Positions 10,240 through 20,230 of a stretch of DNA of 64,000 nt are shown piece by piece (the stretch's first letter is position 1; every line of letters begins with the position of its first letter). The position numbers and the translations under genes are program-made. The notes under the pieces are model-generated. The model was given only the letters and a program-made list of their open reading frames with translations. It did not search any database and was not told the origin of the DNA. Source of the stretch: Variovorax sp. PAMC 28711 (lineage in GTDB: Bacteria; Pseudomonadota; Gammaproteobacteria; Burkholderiales; Burkholderiaceae_C). The stretch is from assembly GCF_001577265.1 (NCBI RefSeq), contig NZ_CP014517.1, forward strand, positions 186,001 through 250,000. Reading direction: 5' to 3'.

Positions 10240-10644
10240 ATGAAGCCATTCGCAATCGATTCAAAAATGCGCGCAATGATCGGCGGCGCGTTTTATCCCA
10301 CGGGCCATTCGATGGTGCTGTTTCCCGACGCGGAACATGCCCGCAAGGTCGGCCAGGACGTGATGTCGGATGGCGTGAGCGGTGATGCGATTTATCTGAT
10401 CCCGCCTGAAGTCATCCTCTCGCAGATCACGCCGACCGTCGCGGATGCCGACAATCCGCTGCCATCCGCCGGCAGTGAGGGCGCGACGGTTCGCGCCTAC
10501 ACCAAGCTCGCGCGCGAAGGACACACCGCCCTGCTGGTGAAGACCGACGACGAGGCGGCGGCCGAGCTGCTCATGAAGCGGGTCCGGCAGGTGCCGTATT
10601 CGATGGCCCAGCGCTATCGCGCGCTGGTCATCGAAGACCTTTAA
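10240..10644 (+). CDS. Conserved hypothetical protein (134 aa)
   Basis: The ATG is chosen because AAGGAG sits about nine bases upstream; a longer in-frame extension to 9991 has no such site and an implausible sequence. The protein begins MKPFAIDSKMRAMIGGAFYP. It has alternating strand/helix character with EHARKVGQDVMSDGV and DDEAAAELLMKRVRQV as likely helices, a pattern seen in small alpha/beta stress-type proteins. There are no membrane segments or catalytic motifs. It is monocistronic; the roughly 250 bases upstream are more AT-rich than the surroundings and probably contain its promoter. Confidence 0.7.
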   Translation: MKPFAIDSKMRAMIGGAFYPTGHSMVLFPDAEHARKVGQDVMSDGVSGDAIYLIPPEVILSQITPTVADADNPLPSAGSEGATVRAYTKLAREGHTALLVKTDDEAAAELLMKRVRQVPYSMAQRYRALVIEDL

Positions 10645-10668
10645 GCCCGAAGCGAGAACGTCAGCCGA

Positions 10669-11263
10669 TCAGCCCGCCAGCGCGCGACGCACGGTTCCGC
10701 TGGCTATTGCTTGCGCCAGTGCGTTCTCGCCGAGGAATACCGTGGCGCCCTCTTCCTGCGTGAGGAGTCTCGCCCGTGCTTCGTTGTGGCTGCGGATCAA
10801 GGTCGCGATCGCCGGGTTGAGCGTGCAACGTGTCCGGCGTGACGATCACGCGAGCCCGTGCGACGTGGGCCTGGACGAGCACGGCCGGATCGGCGGCGTC
10901 ACCCCGTACAGGCGCCACGCCGCTCGCACGCAGTTTCCCGACGACTTCGCGACTTGGCCCAGCGACCACGAGGGGGATGTCGTGCGCAGCCAGCGCGACG
11001 GCAATGCGCCGTCCGACGCGGCCATGGCCGCCGGAGCGACGCGCCAAGTCCCGCCAGGATGAAAGAGAACTCGCCGATCTGCGCCAGGCTCGCGCTCACC
11101 GTGAGCGCGGCGCCCAGCGGATAGCGCAGCACCGGCACCAGCGCGCACGCGGCGAGCGAGCCGGCAGCCTCAGACGCACGGCGAGGAAGCCGAACAGCAG
11201 GGCGAGCCCGAGCCCTGCGGCGACTGTGTTGATCAGGGAAACGCTATGGGGCATGCGTCCCAT
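10669..11263 (-). pseudogene. Decayed Kef/YbaL-type monovalent cation:proton antiporter
   Basis: Remnants of a CPA2 antiporter appear in order but in different frames. They are an N-terminal membrane start (MPHSVSLINTVAAGLGLALL), then the late transmembrane signature ALTVSASLAQIGEFSFILAG, then an NAD-binding TrkA-N piece (GRVGRRIAVALAAHDIPLVV), and finally a C-terminal stretch ending VFLGENALAQAIASGTVRR. Most of the roughly 400-residue transporter domain is missing, so this is true decay by large deletions plus frameshifts rather than one sequencing error. Intact homologues are around 560 residues; about 200 codons remain here. Confidence 0.75.
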
Positions 11264-11297
11264 GTTGCCGGAAAAATGTCCGGCGGCTCCAAGCAGG

Positions 11298-12641
11298 TCA
11301 CTTCGCCATGTGGCTGTCTTTGGCGTTGATCAACACCTCGGGCGCCTGCGCTTCGACCCACGTCTCGCCGTTGAGCCCGGCCTGCAGCCGGTCCATGTCG
11401 AGCTCGTTGGTCCACTTGGCGACGACCAGCGTCGCGACGCCGTTGCCGACCAGATTGGTCAGCGCACGTGCTTCCGACATGAAGCGGTCGATGCCCAGGA
11501 TGAGCGCCAGTCCGGCCACCGGCACATGCCCCACCGCCGACAGCGTCGCCGCCAGCACGATGAAGCCGCTGCCGGTGATACCTGCCGCGCCCTTGGACGT
11601 CAGCAGCAGCACCGCGAGGAGCGTGATTTCCTGCATCAGCGTCATCGGCGTGTTCGTGGCCTGCGCAATGAACACCGCTGCCATCGTGAGATAGATAGAT
11701 GTACCGTCGAGGTTGAACGAGTACCCGGTGGGAATCACCAGGCCGACCGTGGTCTTGGCGGCACCAAGGTTTTCCATCTTTTCCATCATGCGCGGGAGCA
11801 CCGATTCGGACGACGAAGTACCCAGCACGATCAGGAGTTCTTCCTTGATGTACTTGATGAACTTCCAGATGCTGAACCCGTGGAACCTCGCGATCAGCCC
11901 GAGCACCACGAAGATGAACAGGAGGCAGGTCATGTAGAAAGTGCCCATGAGCTTGCCCAGCGAGAACAGGCTGCCCACGCCGTATTTGCCGATCGTGAAC
12001 GCCATCGCACCGAAGGCGCCGATGGGCGCCAGCTTCATGATGTAGCCGACGATCGTGAAGAGCACGTGCGAACCCTTTTCGATCACATCGAACACCAGCG
12101 TGCCGCGGCCACCGAACTTGTGCAGCGCGAAGCCGAACATCACCGCGATCAGCAGCACCTGCAGCACTTCGCCCTTGGCGAACGCGTCGACCACGGTCGT
12201 CGGGATCACGTTGAGCAGGAAATCGACCGTGCCAGTCATCTTGCCAGGGCCGGTATAGGCGGCGATCGCCTTGGTGTCGAGCGTGGCCGCGTCGATGTTC
12301 ATGCCGGCGCCGGGCTTGATCACGTTGACCAGCACCAGCCCCACGACCAGCGCAATGGAACTGACGACTTCAAAATAGAGCAGCGCCAGACCGCCGGTCT
12401 TGCCGACCTTCTTCATGTCTTCCATGCCGGCGATGCCAATCACCACCGTGCAGAAGATGATCGGCGCGATGATCATCTTGATCAGCTTGATGAAGCCGTC
12501 GCCCAGCGGCTTCATGCTTTCGCCGACCGCCGGGTAGAAGTGCCCGAGCAGCACGCCGATGATCACGGCGGTGATCACCTGCACATAGAGCGATCGGTAG
12601 AGAGGGAGCTTTTTAGCGGATGTAGTCGTTATGGTTGCCAT
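11298..12641 (-). CDS. dctA: C4-dicarboxylate (succinate/fumarate/malate):cation symporter DctA
   Basis: Inner-membrane importer of the DAACS/GltP family, 447 residues. The start is the ATG eight bases or so after GGAGG; an upstream in-frame ATG lacks a ribosome-binding site. Family motifs are intact: the serine-rich re-entrant loop [12 protein letters not shown] (hairpin 1), [20 protein letters not shown] (TM7) and [17 protein letters not shown] (hairpin 2). DctA takes up C4-dicarboxylates for the TCA cycle. It stands alone between the decayed antiporter and phbB. Confidence 0.95.
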   Translation of the reverse strand: MATITTTSAKKLPLYRSLYVQVITAVIIGVLLGHFYPAVGESMKPLGDGFIKLIKMIIAPIIFCTVVIGIAGMEDMKKVGKTGGLALLYFEVVSSIALVVGLVLVNVIKPGAGMNIDAATLDTKAIAAYTGPGKMTGTVDFLLNVIPTTVVDAFAKGEVLQVLLIAVMFGFALHKFGGRGTLVFDVIEKGSHVLFTIVGYIMKLAPIGAFGAMAFTIGKYGVGSLFSLGKLMGTFYMTCLLFIFVVLGLIARFHGFSIWKFIKYIKEELLIVLGTSSSESVLPRMMEKMENLGAAKTTVGLVIPTGYSFNLDGTSIYLTMAAVFIAQATNTPMTLMQEITLLAVLLLTSKGAAGITGSGFIVLAATLSAVGHVPVAGLALILGIDRFMSEARALTNLVGNGVATLVVAKWTNELDMDRLQAGLNGETWVEAQAPEVLINAKDSHMAK

Positions 12642-12720
12642 GTTGCCTCCGGAAAGAGTGGGGGAATGTAAGCGCCTTGCGGGCCCAATGCCATGCGTAG
12701 AACCCACATCCGTTGAAAAC

Positions 12721-12741
12721 GAAAAACCCGCCGAAGCGGGT
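12721..12741 (-). terminator. Rho-independent terminator downstream of phbB
   Basis: Read on the minus strand this is ACCCGC-TTCG-GCGGGT followed by T residues: a 6-bp GC stem closed by the very stable UUCG tetraloop and a U tract. It lies 26 bases past the phbB stop, so it ends that transcript. Confidence 0.8.
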
Positions 12742-12767
12742 GGTGAAGTCAGGTCGTTGTGGCCATC

Positions 12768-13505
12768 TCAGTGCATGTGGAGGCCACCGTTCACCGAGAA
12801 ATCGGCGCCGGTGGAATAGCCCCCTTCGTCAGTGGCGAGCCACGAGATGATCGAGGCGATCTCGCTCGGCTTGCCCAGACGCTTGACCGGGATGGTCGCG
12901 ATGATCTTGTCCAGCACTTCCTGGCGGATGGCATTCACCATGTCGGTGCCGATGTAGCCCGGGCTCACGGTATTGACAGTGACGCCCTTGTTGGCCATTT
13001 CCTGGGCGAGCGCCATCGTAAAGCCGTGCATGCCGGCCTTCGCCGCCGAATAATTGGTCTGGCCGGCCTGGCCCTTGGCGCCGTTCACCGAGCTGATGTT
13101 CACGATACGGCCCCAGCCCTTTTCGACCATGTCGCCGACGACCTGCTTGGTCACGTTGAACATGCTGTTGAGGTTGGTTTCGATGACCGCGCTCCAGTCT
13201 TCGGGCGTCATCTTGATGAACATGCGGTCGCGCGTGATGCCGGCGTTGTTCACGAGCACATCGATGCTGCCGTGCTCGGCCTTGGCCTTGGAGAACGCGT
13301 CCACCGTCGAATTCCAGTCGCCGACATTGCCGACCGAGGCGAAGAACTCGTACCCCTCGGCTTTTTGTTCAGCCAGCCACTTGGCGTGGTCGCGTGTCGG
13401 TCCGCAGCCGGCGATCACGGTGAATCCGTCCTTGTGAAGGCGTTGGCAGATGGCGGTTCCGATGCCACCCATGCCCCCGGTGACGTATGCGACTTTCTTG
13501 CTCAT
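12768..13505 (-). CDS. phbB: NADPH-dependent acetoacetyl-CoA reductase
   Basis: Reduces acetoacetyl-CoA to (R)-3-hydroxybutyryl-CoA, the monomer for PHB. The 245-residue SDR starts at MSKKVAYVTGGMGGIG after an AAGGA ribosome-binding site. It shows the TGGMGGIG cofactor loop, the NNAG motif, the catalytic Ser (NISSVNGAKGQAG) and YSAAK Tyr/Lys pair, and PhaB-type features such as VNTVSPGYIGTDM. Its partners phbC and phbA are about 6 kb away, so PHB genes are split in this genome. It is divergent from the Ugp-type operon across 130 bases that must hold both promoters. Confidence 0.95.
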   Translation of the reverse strand: MSKKVAYVTGGMGGIGTAICQRLHKDGFTVIAGCGPTRDHAKWLAEQKAEGYEFFASVGNVGDWNSTVDAFSKAKAEHGSIDVLVNNAGITRDRMFIKMTPEDWSAVIETNLNSMFNVTKQVVGDMVEKGWGRIVNISSVNGAKGQAGQTNYSAAKAGMHGFTMALAQEMANKGVTVNTVSPGYIGTDMVNAIRQEVLDKIIATIPVKRLGKPSEIASIISWLATDEGGYSTGADFSVNGGLHMH

Positions 13506-13635
13506 GTTTTTTCCTTGATTCGAACAGCCTGAACTGGCGCAATCACTGTAGCGAAAATTTGGTGCTTCACCGGGTGAGGAAAACACTGAGCCCGGGTTGC
13601 AACCAGCTGTCACAAGCCTTTCCTATACTCGATCA

Positions 13636-14673
<1,038 letters not shown>

Positions 14674-14701
14674 CCGCTTTTTTTTCAACAGGACGAATCC
14701 C

Positions 14702-16000
14702 ATGAAGAGACAGACTTTTCTGCGCGCGATCGCGCGCCACTCCGTCGCCGGCCTTCTCGCATTCACCGGCGTCAACGCCATGGCGCAAACGCCGGTGGAA
14801 GTGCCCTTCTATTACCCCGTCGCGGTCGGCGGCCCGATCGCCAAGACGATCGACGGCTTCGCAGAAGGCTTCATGAAGGAGAACCCCGGCATCAAACTCA
14901 CGCCCATCTACGCCGGCACGTATCAGGAGACCATCGTGAAGGCGCTGACCGCCCACAAGTCGGGCACGCCGCCAGTCACGTCGGTGCTGCTGTCGACCGA
15001 CATGTTCACGCTGATCGACGAGGACGCGATCGTGTCCTTTGACACGTTCGCCAAGACCGCCGACGACAAAGCCTGGATGGGCAGTTTCTACAAGGCTTTC
15101 ATGGCCAACAGCCAGACCGGCGGCAAGACCTGGGGCATCCCGTTCCAGCGCTCGACGGTCGTCATGTACTGGAACAAGGAAGCCTTCAAGGAAGCCGGCC
15201 TCGATCCGAACAAGCCGCCGACAAACTGGGCCGAGCTGAAGGAAGCCGCGACCAAACTCACCAAGAAAGACGCAAGCGGCAAGGTCACGCAATGGGGCGT
15301 GCAGATTCCCTCCAGCGGTTTCCCGTACTGGCTCTTCCAGACGCTGACCACGCCGAACGACGCCATCCTCGCGAACGATACCGGTACGCAGGTGAAATTC
15401 GACGACCCGAAGGTCGTCGAGGCGCTTCAGACCTGGGTCGATCTCGGAAAGGCCGGTATTCACCCGCCGGGCGTGGTCGAGTGGGGCACGACGCCCAAGG
15501 ATTTCTTCGAAAAGAAGGCCGCGATCATCTACACGACCACCGGCAACCTGACCAACATCAAGGCGAACGCCAAGTTCGATTTCGGCGTCGGCATGATCCC
15601 CGGCAACAAGCGCAAGGGCTCGCCCACGGGCGGCGGCAACTTCTACATCTTCAAGAAATCCACACCTGCGCAGCAGGAAGCGGCCTTCAAGTTCATCAAG
15701 TGGGTGACGCAGCCCGAGCGTGCCGCGCAGTGGAGCATGGACACCGGCTACGTCGCCGTCTCGCAAGCCGCCTACGACACGCCGACGCTCAAGAAGTACG
15801 GCGCCGACTTCCCGGCCGCACTCGTGGCGCGCGACCAGTTGCCCGTGTCGGTGGCGGAGTTCTCCACGCACGAAAACCAACGCGTGACCAAGGCGCTCAA
15901 CGACGGCCTGCAGGCTGCGCTGACCGGCACCAAGCCGGCGGGTCAGGCCATGCAGGACGCGCAGAAGGAAGCGGACCGCATCCTGCGTTCGTACAAGTGA
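14702..16000 (+). CDS. ugpB: Periplasmic solute-binding protein, UgpB-like
   Basis: 432-residue family-1 solute-binding protein. A signal peptide of about 28 residues (Arg/Lys n-region, LAFTGVNAMAQ cleavage region) exports it to the periplasm. The mature start EVPFYYPVAVGGP and the internal GIPFQRSTVVMYWNKEAF are typical of sn-glycerol-3-phosphate binding proteins of this class. It delivers substrate to the two permeases just downstream. Possible substrates are glycerol-3-phosphate or glycerophosphodiesters. Confidence 0.9.
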   Translation: MKRQTFLRAIARHSVAGLLAFTGVNAMAQTPVEVPFYYPVAVGGPIAKTIDGFAEGFMKENPGIKLTPIYAGTYQETIVKALTAHKSGTPPVTSVLLSTDMFTLIDEDAIVSFDTFAKTADDKAWMGSFYKAFMANSQTGGKTWGIPFQRSTVVMYWNKEAFKEAGLDPNKPPTNWAELKEAATKLTKKDASGKVTQWGVQIPSSGFPYWLFQTLTTPNDAILANDTGTQVKFDDPKVVEALQTWVDLGKAGIHPPGVVEWGTTPKDFFEKKAAIIYTTTGNLTNIKANAKFDFGVGMIPGNKRKGSPTGGGNFYIFKKSTPAQQEAAFKFIKWVTQPERAAQWSMDTGYVAVSQAAYDTPTLKKYGADFPAALVARDQLPVSVAEFSTHENQRVTKALNDGLQAALTGTKPAGQAMQDAQKEADRILRSYK

Positions 16001-16009
16001 CGCGGTGAC

Positions 16010-16879
16010 ATGAAACAGCGCTCGGTTCATGCGTGGTTGATGCTGCTGCCGGCGCTCGCGCTGCTGGTGGCGTTCACGCATTGGCCGGCGGTCTCGACGC
16101 TGGTCGACAGCTTCTACTCAACGCCCAAGGGCGCGCGGCCCGGCGTGTGGGTCGGCCTCGAGAACTACGATGTGATGGCGTCCGACCCGGTGTTCTGGAA
16201 GGCGGTGCGCAACAACCTGTGGTTCGCGGGCGCGACGATTCCCTGCTCGATCGGCCTCGCGCTCGTGATGGCGCTGTGGGTCAACGAGCGCATCGCCGGC
16301 CGTGCGTTCTTGCGCATGGCGTATTTCACGCCGACCGTCTTGCCGATGATTGCGGTGGCCAACATCTGGCTCTTCTTCTACACGCCGCAGTACGGGTTGC
16401 TGGAGCAAATCACCGGCGCGCTCGGGCTGCCTTCGCACAACTGGCTCGGCAGTCCGTCGACGGCGCTCGGCGCGGTCACCGTCGTGGCGATCTGGAAGGA
16501 AGCTGGCTTCTTCATGATCTTCTATCTGGCCGCGCTGCAGACGCTCAACCCGAGCCTGCGTGAAGCGGCCGCCATCGAAGGTGCGTCGCGCTGGTATTTC
16601 TTCCGGCGCGTGCAGTGGCCGCTCCTGATGCCGACCACGCTCTTCGTGCTGGTCAATGCGTTCATCAACGCCTTCCGCATGGTCGACCATCTCTTCGTGC
16701 TCACGCGCGGCGGGCCGGACAACGCGTCGACGCTGCTGCTCTATCACTTGTACGAAGTCGGCTTCAGCTTCTGGGACACGGCGTACGCGTCGGCGATCAC
16801 GGTGGTGCTGGTCGTGGTGCTGGCGGGCATCGCGCTCTTCCAGTTCTTCGTGCTCGACCGGAAGGTGCATTACAAATGA
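16010..16879 (+). CDS. ugpA: ABC importer permease, UgpA-like
   Basis: 289-residue inner-membrane permease with six predicted segments, beginning with LMLLPALALLVAFTHWP. The cytoplasmic EAA loop that docks the ATPase is present (EAAAIEGASRWYFFRRVQWP). It starts nine bases after ugpB and overlaps ugpE by four bases (ATGA), which indicates translational coupling and a 1:1 heterodimer. Confidence 0.91.
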   Translation: MKQRSVHAWLMLLPALALLVAFTHWPAVSTLVDSFYSTPKGARPGVWVGLENYDVMASDPVFWKAVRNNLWFAGATIPCSIGLALVMALWVNERIAGRAFLRMAYFTPTVLPMIAVANIWLFFYTPQYGLLEQITGALGLPSHNWLGSPSTALGAVTVVAIWKEAGFFMIFYLAALQTLNPSLREAAAIEGASRWYFFRRVQWPLLMPTTLFVLVNAFINAFRMVDHLFVLTRGGPDNASTLLLYHLYEVGFSFWDTAYASAITVVLVVVLAGIALFQFFVLDRKVHYK

Positions 16880-17715
16880 GCATCGCCGTGCCTTCGCAGC
16901 GCCTGGCCTACAACGAGCCAGGCTGGCTCGACACCCTCGCAGCGTGGCTGCTCGCGCTGCTGTGGATCCTGCCGCTGGTGTATGCGGTGTGGACCGCTTT
17001 CCATCCGTCGGAGTATTCGACGCGCTTCGATCTCTTCGCGCCGCTCACGCTCGACAACTTCCGCCGCGCCTGGGGAGCAGCGCCCTTCGCGCGCTACTTT
17101 CTCAACACCACCCTGCTGGTGGCAATGATCCTCGTCGTGCAACTGGTACTGGGCACGCTCGCGGCCTATGCGTTCGCACGCTACGAGTTTCGCGGCAAGA
17201 ACATCGCGTTCGCGCTCGTGCTGGTGCAGCTGATGATCATGCCGGACATCCTCGTGGTGGAGAACTACAAGACGATGGCACGCCTCGGCCTCATCGACAC
17301 GTTGCTCGCGATCGGCCTGCCCTACTTCGCCTCCGCGTTCGCGATCTTTCTGCTGCGCCAGACCTTCATGGGCATTCCCAAGGAGCTGGACGACGCGGCA
17401 CGGGTGGAAGGCGCCAGCGCGATGCAGACGCTGTGGCGCGTCTACGTACCGCTCGCCAAGCCGGTTTACACGGCCTTCGCGCTGGTGTCGGTCAGCTTCC
17501 ACTGGAACAACTTCCTGTGGCCGCTGATCGTCACCAACAGCGTCAATTCGCGGCCGCTCACGGTCGGACTGCAGGTGTTCTCGTCCGTCGATCAGGGCGT
17601 CGACTGGTCGATCATCACGGCGGCCACGCTGATGACCTCGGCCCCCTTGCTCATCGCGTTTCTGTTGTTCCAGCGGCAGTTCGTGCAGAGCTTCATGCGC
17701 GCCGGCATCAAATGA
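16876..17715 (+). CDS. ugpE: ABC importer permease, UgpE-like
   Basis: 279-residue second permease half, six membrane segments, EAA loop DDAARVEGASAMQTLWRVYV. The start ATG overlaps the ugpA stop (ATGA), and its own stop overlaps the next gene in the same way. It pairs with the UgpA-like subunit; the LPLVYAVWTAFHPSEYS region after the first segment is typical of this subfamily. Confidence 0.91.
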   Translation: MSIAVPSQRLAYNEPGWLDTLAAWLLALLWILPLVYAVWTAFHPSEYSTRFDLFAPLTLDNFRRAWGAAPFARYFLNTTLLVAMILVVQLVLGTLAAYAFARYEFRGKNIAFALVLVQLMIMPDILVVENYKTMARLGLIDTLLAIGLPYFASAFAIFLLRQTFMGIPKELDDAARVEGASAMQTLWRVYVPLAKPVYTAFALVSVSFHWNNFLWPLIVTNSVNSRPLTVGLQVFSSVDQGVDWSIITAATLMTSAPLLIAFLLFQRQFVQSFMRAGIK

Positions 17716-18572
17716 AACTCGTGACGTGGAACACCCAGTGGTGCCGCGGGCTCGACGGCATCGTGAGCGTGCAGCGCATCGTCGACGGCGCGCGTGCCAT
17801 GGCCGATTTCGATGTGCTGTGCGTGCAGGAAATCGCCCAGGGCTACGCCGGAATGCCGGGTGCGCCGGGCGACCAGCCCGCGGAACTGCAGGCGTTGCTG
17901 CCAGGATTCCAGCTCTTCTTCGGCGCGGCCGTGGACGAATTCGACGCGCAGGGGACACGCCAGCGCTTTGGCAATCTGATCGCGACACGTCTGCCCGTGC
18001 TGCAGGTTCAACACCATGCGTTGCCCTGCCCGGCCGACGCGGGCGTGCGCAGCATGCCGCGCATGTGCACGGTAGTGACGGTGCGCGACCCGCTGATTGG
18101 CCCCTTGCGCGTGATGACCACGCACCTCGAGTACTACAGCAAGGTGCAGCGAATGGCGCAGGCGCGCGCATTGCGGCAGTTGCACATCGAAGCCTGCGGC
18201 CACGCTGCAGAGCCGCCTCTTTACGACACCAGCCGATCGCCCTTCCAGAACAAGGTGCACACGCCGCACGCCATCCTCTGTGGCGACTTCAACCTCGGCG
18301 CAGAGGAACCCGAATACGCGGTGATGCAGGCGCCGTTCGGGCTGGACACCGGCACGCCGACCCGTTGCTTGCAGGATGCCTGGCCTTTGGCCAACCGCGT
18401 AGCGCCACATGCGCCGACCTTCCGCCTGTTCGACCGCACTTATGGGCCCGAGCCGGTGGCGTGCGATTTCGCGTTTGTCAGCGACGGGCTGGCACCCAGG
18501 GTTGAACGTGTGGACGTCGACCTGGCGACGCAGGCGTCCGACCATCAGCCGGTGCTGCTGGTGCTCGGTTAG
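17712..18572 (+). CDS. Endonuclease/exonuclease/phosphatase-family hydrolase in the Ugp operon
   Basis: 286-residue metal-dependent phosphoesterase of the EEP (DNase I-like) fold. Motifs in order: LVTWNTQW (N-terminal Asn), LCVQEIAQGY (metal-binding Glu), TTHLEYYS, CGDFNLG (catalytic Asp/Asn) and the C-terminal ASDHQPVLLVL (catalytic Asp/His). There is no signal peptide, so it is probably cytoplasmic. It overlaps ugpE by four bases and so is co-translated with the importer. In E. coli the gene in this position is ugpQ, a glycerophosphodiesterase of a different fold, so this protein may be a replacement that splits imported phosphodiesters; that role is inferred. Confidence 0.85.
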   Translation: MKLVTWNTQWCRGLDGIVSVQRIVDGARAMADFDVLCVQEIAQGYAGMPGAPGDQPAELQALLPGFQLFFGAAVDEFDAQGTRQRFGNLIATRLPVLQVQHHALPCPADAGVRSMPRMCTVVTVRDPLIGPLRVMTTHLEYYSKVQRMAQARALRQLHIEACGHAAEPPLYDTSRSPFQNKVHTPHAILCGDFNLGAEEPEYAVMQAPFGLDTGTPTRCLQDAWPLANRVAPHAPTFRLFDRTYGPEPVACDFAFVSDGLAPRVERVDVDLATQASDHQPVLLVLG

Positions 18573-18711
18573 CCGCCGATACGCCGGCAGCCGACGCTGG
18601 CAAGGTCGAATGCACTACACGGGCTGGTGCAATTGAAGGCAGTGCGGCCCCGCCACATCGACCTACGATTTGGTCACTCGCAAATCTCGCGATGCAACCC
18701 AAGGAAAAACC

Positions 18712-18960
18712 ATGTTCGAAAAAGCAGAAGGCACCCTGCAAAACATCGCAGGCCGAGTCCAGGAAGCCGTCGGCAGCGCGACGGGCGACGCGTCCACAGA
18801 GGCTGAAGGCAAGACCCGGCAAGCTGCCGGCAAGGTCCAGCAAGCCTATGGCGACGTGCTGAACCAGGTTCGCGAATCGGCCGTGACCCACCCCGTCGGC
18901 ACGCTCGCTATGGCGGCCGGCGCCGGCTTCATCCTCGGCGCACTCTGGGCGAGACGTTAA
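18712..18960 (+). CDS. CsbD-family small stress protein
   Basis: 82 residues, starting MFEKAEGTLQNIAGRVQEAV after an AAGGA site. It has the helical, charged, alanine-rich repeat pattern of CsbD proteins (EGKTRQAAGKVQQAYGDVL) and a C-terminal glycine-rich hydrophobic segment (LAMAAGAGFILGALWARR) that could insert in the membrane. Members are induced by general stress in many bacteria; the molecular role is not settled. It is monocistronic. Confidence 0.8.
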   Translation: MFEKAEGTLQNIAGRVQEAVGSATGDASTEAEGKTRQAAGKVQQAYGDVLNQVRESAVTHPVGTLAMAAGAGFILGALWARR

Positions 18961-19013
18961 CCAACGGCTGTGGATGGGCACCGCGCCGCTTGCCGGCCCG
19001 CACGCCCTCCCCC

Positions 19014-20192
19014 TCAGCGTTCGACGGTCAGCGCGACGCCCATGCCGCCGCCGATGCACAGCGAGGCAATGCCCTTCTTTGCGTTCTGGCGCTGCATTTC
19101 GTGCAGCAGCGTCACCAGGATGCGGCAGCCCGACGCGCCGATCGGATGGCCGATGGCGATGGCGCCGCCATTCACGTTGACCTTGTTGACGTCCCAGCCC
19201 ATTTCGCGGTTCACGGCGCAGGCTTGCGCGGCGAAAGCTTCGTTGATCTCAAGAACGTCGAGATCCTGCGGCTTCCAGCCGGCGCGTTCCAGCGCCTTTT
19301 TCGAAGCGCCGACAGGGCCCATGCCCATGATCGCGGGGTCGAGGCCGACGGTCGCGTAGCTCGCAATGCGGCCGAGCGGCTTCAGGCCGAGCGCAGCGGC
19401 TTTCTTCGCGGTCATCACCATGACGGCGGCCGCGCCGTCGTTCAGGCCCGACGCGTTGCCGGCGGTCACGCCACCGGCCTTGTCGAAGGCAGGGCGCAAA
19501 CCGGCCAGCACTTCCGCGGTGGTCTTGCGATTGATGAACTCGTCCTGGTCGAAGACAACGGGGTCGCCCTTCTTCTGCGGAATGCTCACACCGACGATCT
19601 CGTCCTTGAACTTGCCGGCATCCTGTGCGGCGGCGGCTTTGGTCTGGCTGCCCAAGGCCAGTTCGTCCTGCGCCGCGCGGTCGATGTTGAACTGCTTGGC
19701 CACGTTCTCTGCCGTGATGCCCATGTGGTACTGGTTGTAGACGTCCCAGAGACCGTCGACGATCATGGTGTCGACCATTTTCCAGTCGCCCATGCGCTGG
19801 CCGTTGCGCGAGTTCGGCAGGATGTGCGGCGATGCGCTCATGTTCTCCTGCCCGCCAGCAATCACGATGTCGCTGTCGCCGGTGGCGACGGCCTGCGCCG
19901 CCAGCATCACGGCCTTCAGGCCCGAGCCGCACACGGCATTGATGGTGAGCGCCGGCGTCGACTTGTCGATGCCGCTTTTCAGCAACGCCTGGCGCGCCGG
20001 GTTCTGGCCCGCGCCGGCTGCGAGCACCTGGCCCATGATGACCTCGCCGATCTGCTCGGGCGTGAGCCTGGCGCGCGCGATCACTTCCCTGATCACGATC
20101 GCGCCCAACTCCGTGGCGGCGATGCCCGCGAGCGATCCGCCGAACTTGCCGACCGCCGTGCGTGCGGCCGAAACGATGACGATGTCTTCCAT
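19014..20192 (-). CDS. phbA: Acetyl-CoA acetyltransferase (beta-ketothiolase)
   Basis: Condenses two acetyl-CoA to acetoacetyl-CoA, the first step of PHB synthesis. 392 residues; start [19 protein letters not shown] with GGAG upstream. The catalytic nucleophile is Cys88 in [10 protein letters not shown]. The GHPIGASG histidine and the CIGGGMG cysteine near the C-terminus complete the thiolase active site. It follows phbC by 38 bases in the same direction. Confidence 0.95.
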   Translation of the reverse strand: MEDIVIVSAARTAVGKFGGSLAGIAATELGAIVIREVIARARLTPEQIGEVIMGQVLAAGAGQNPARQALLKSGIDKSTPALTINAVCGSGLKAVMLAAQAVATGDSDIVIAGGQENMSASPHILPNSRNGQRMGDWKMVDTMIVDGLWDVYNQYHMGITAENVAKQFNIDRAAQDELALGSQTKAAAAQDAGKFKDEIVGVSIPQKKGDPVVFDQDEFINRKTTAEVLAGLRPAFDKAGGVTAGNASGLNDGAAAVMVMTAKKAAALGLKPLGRIASYATVGLDPAIMGMGPVGASKKALERAGWKPQDLDVLEINEAFAAQACAVNREMGWDVNKVNVNGGAIAIGHPIGASGCRILVTLLHEMQRQNAKKGIASLCIGGGMGVALTVER

Positions 20193-20230
20193 GCTTTTCT
20201 CTCCGTTGATGTGACTGAATGGTGTGGGAA

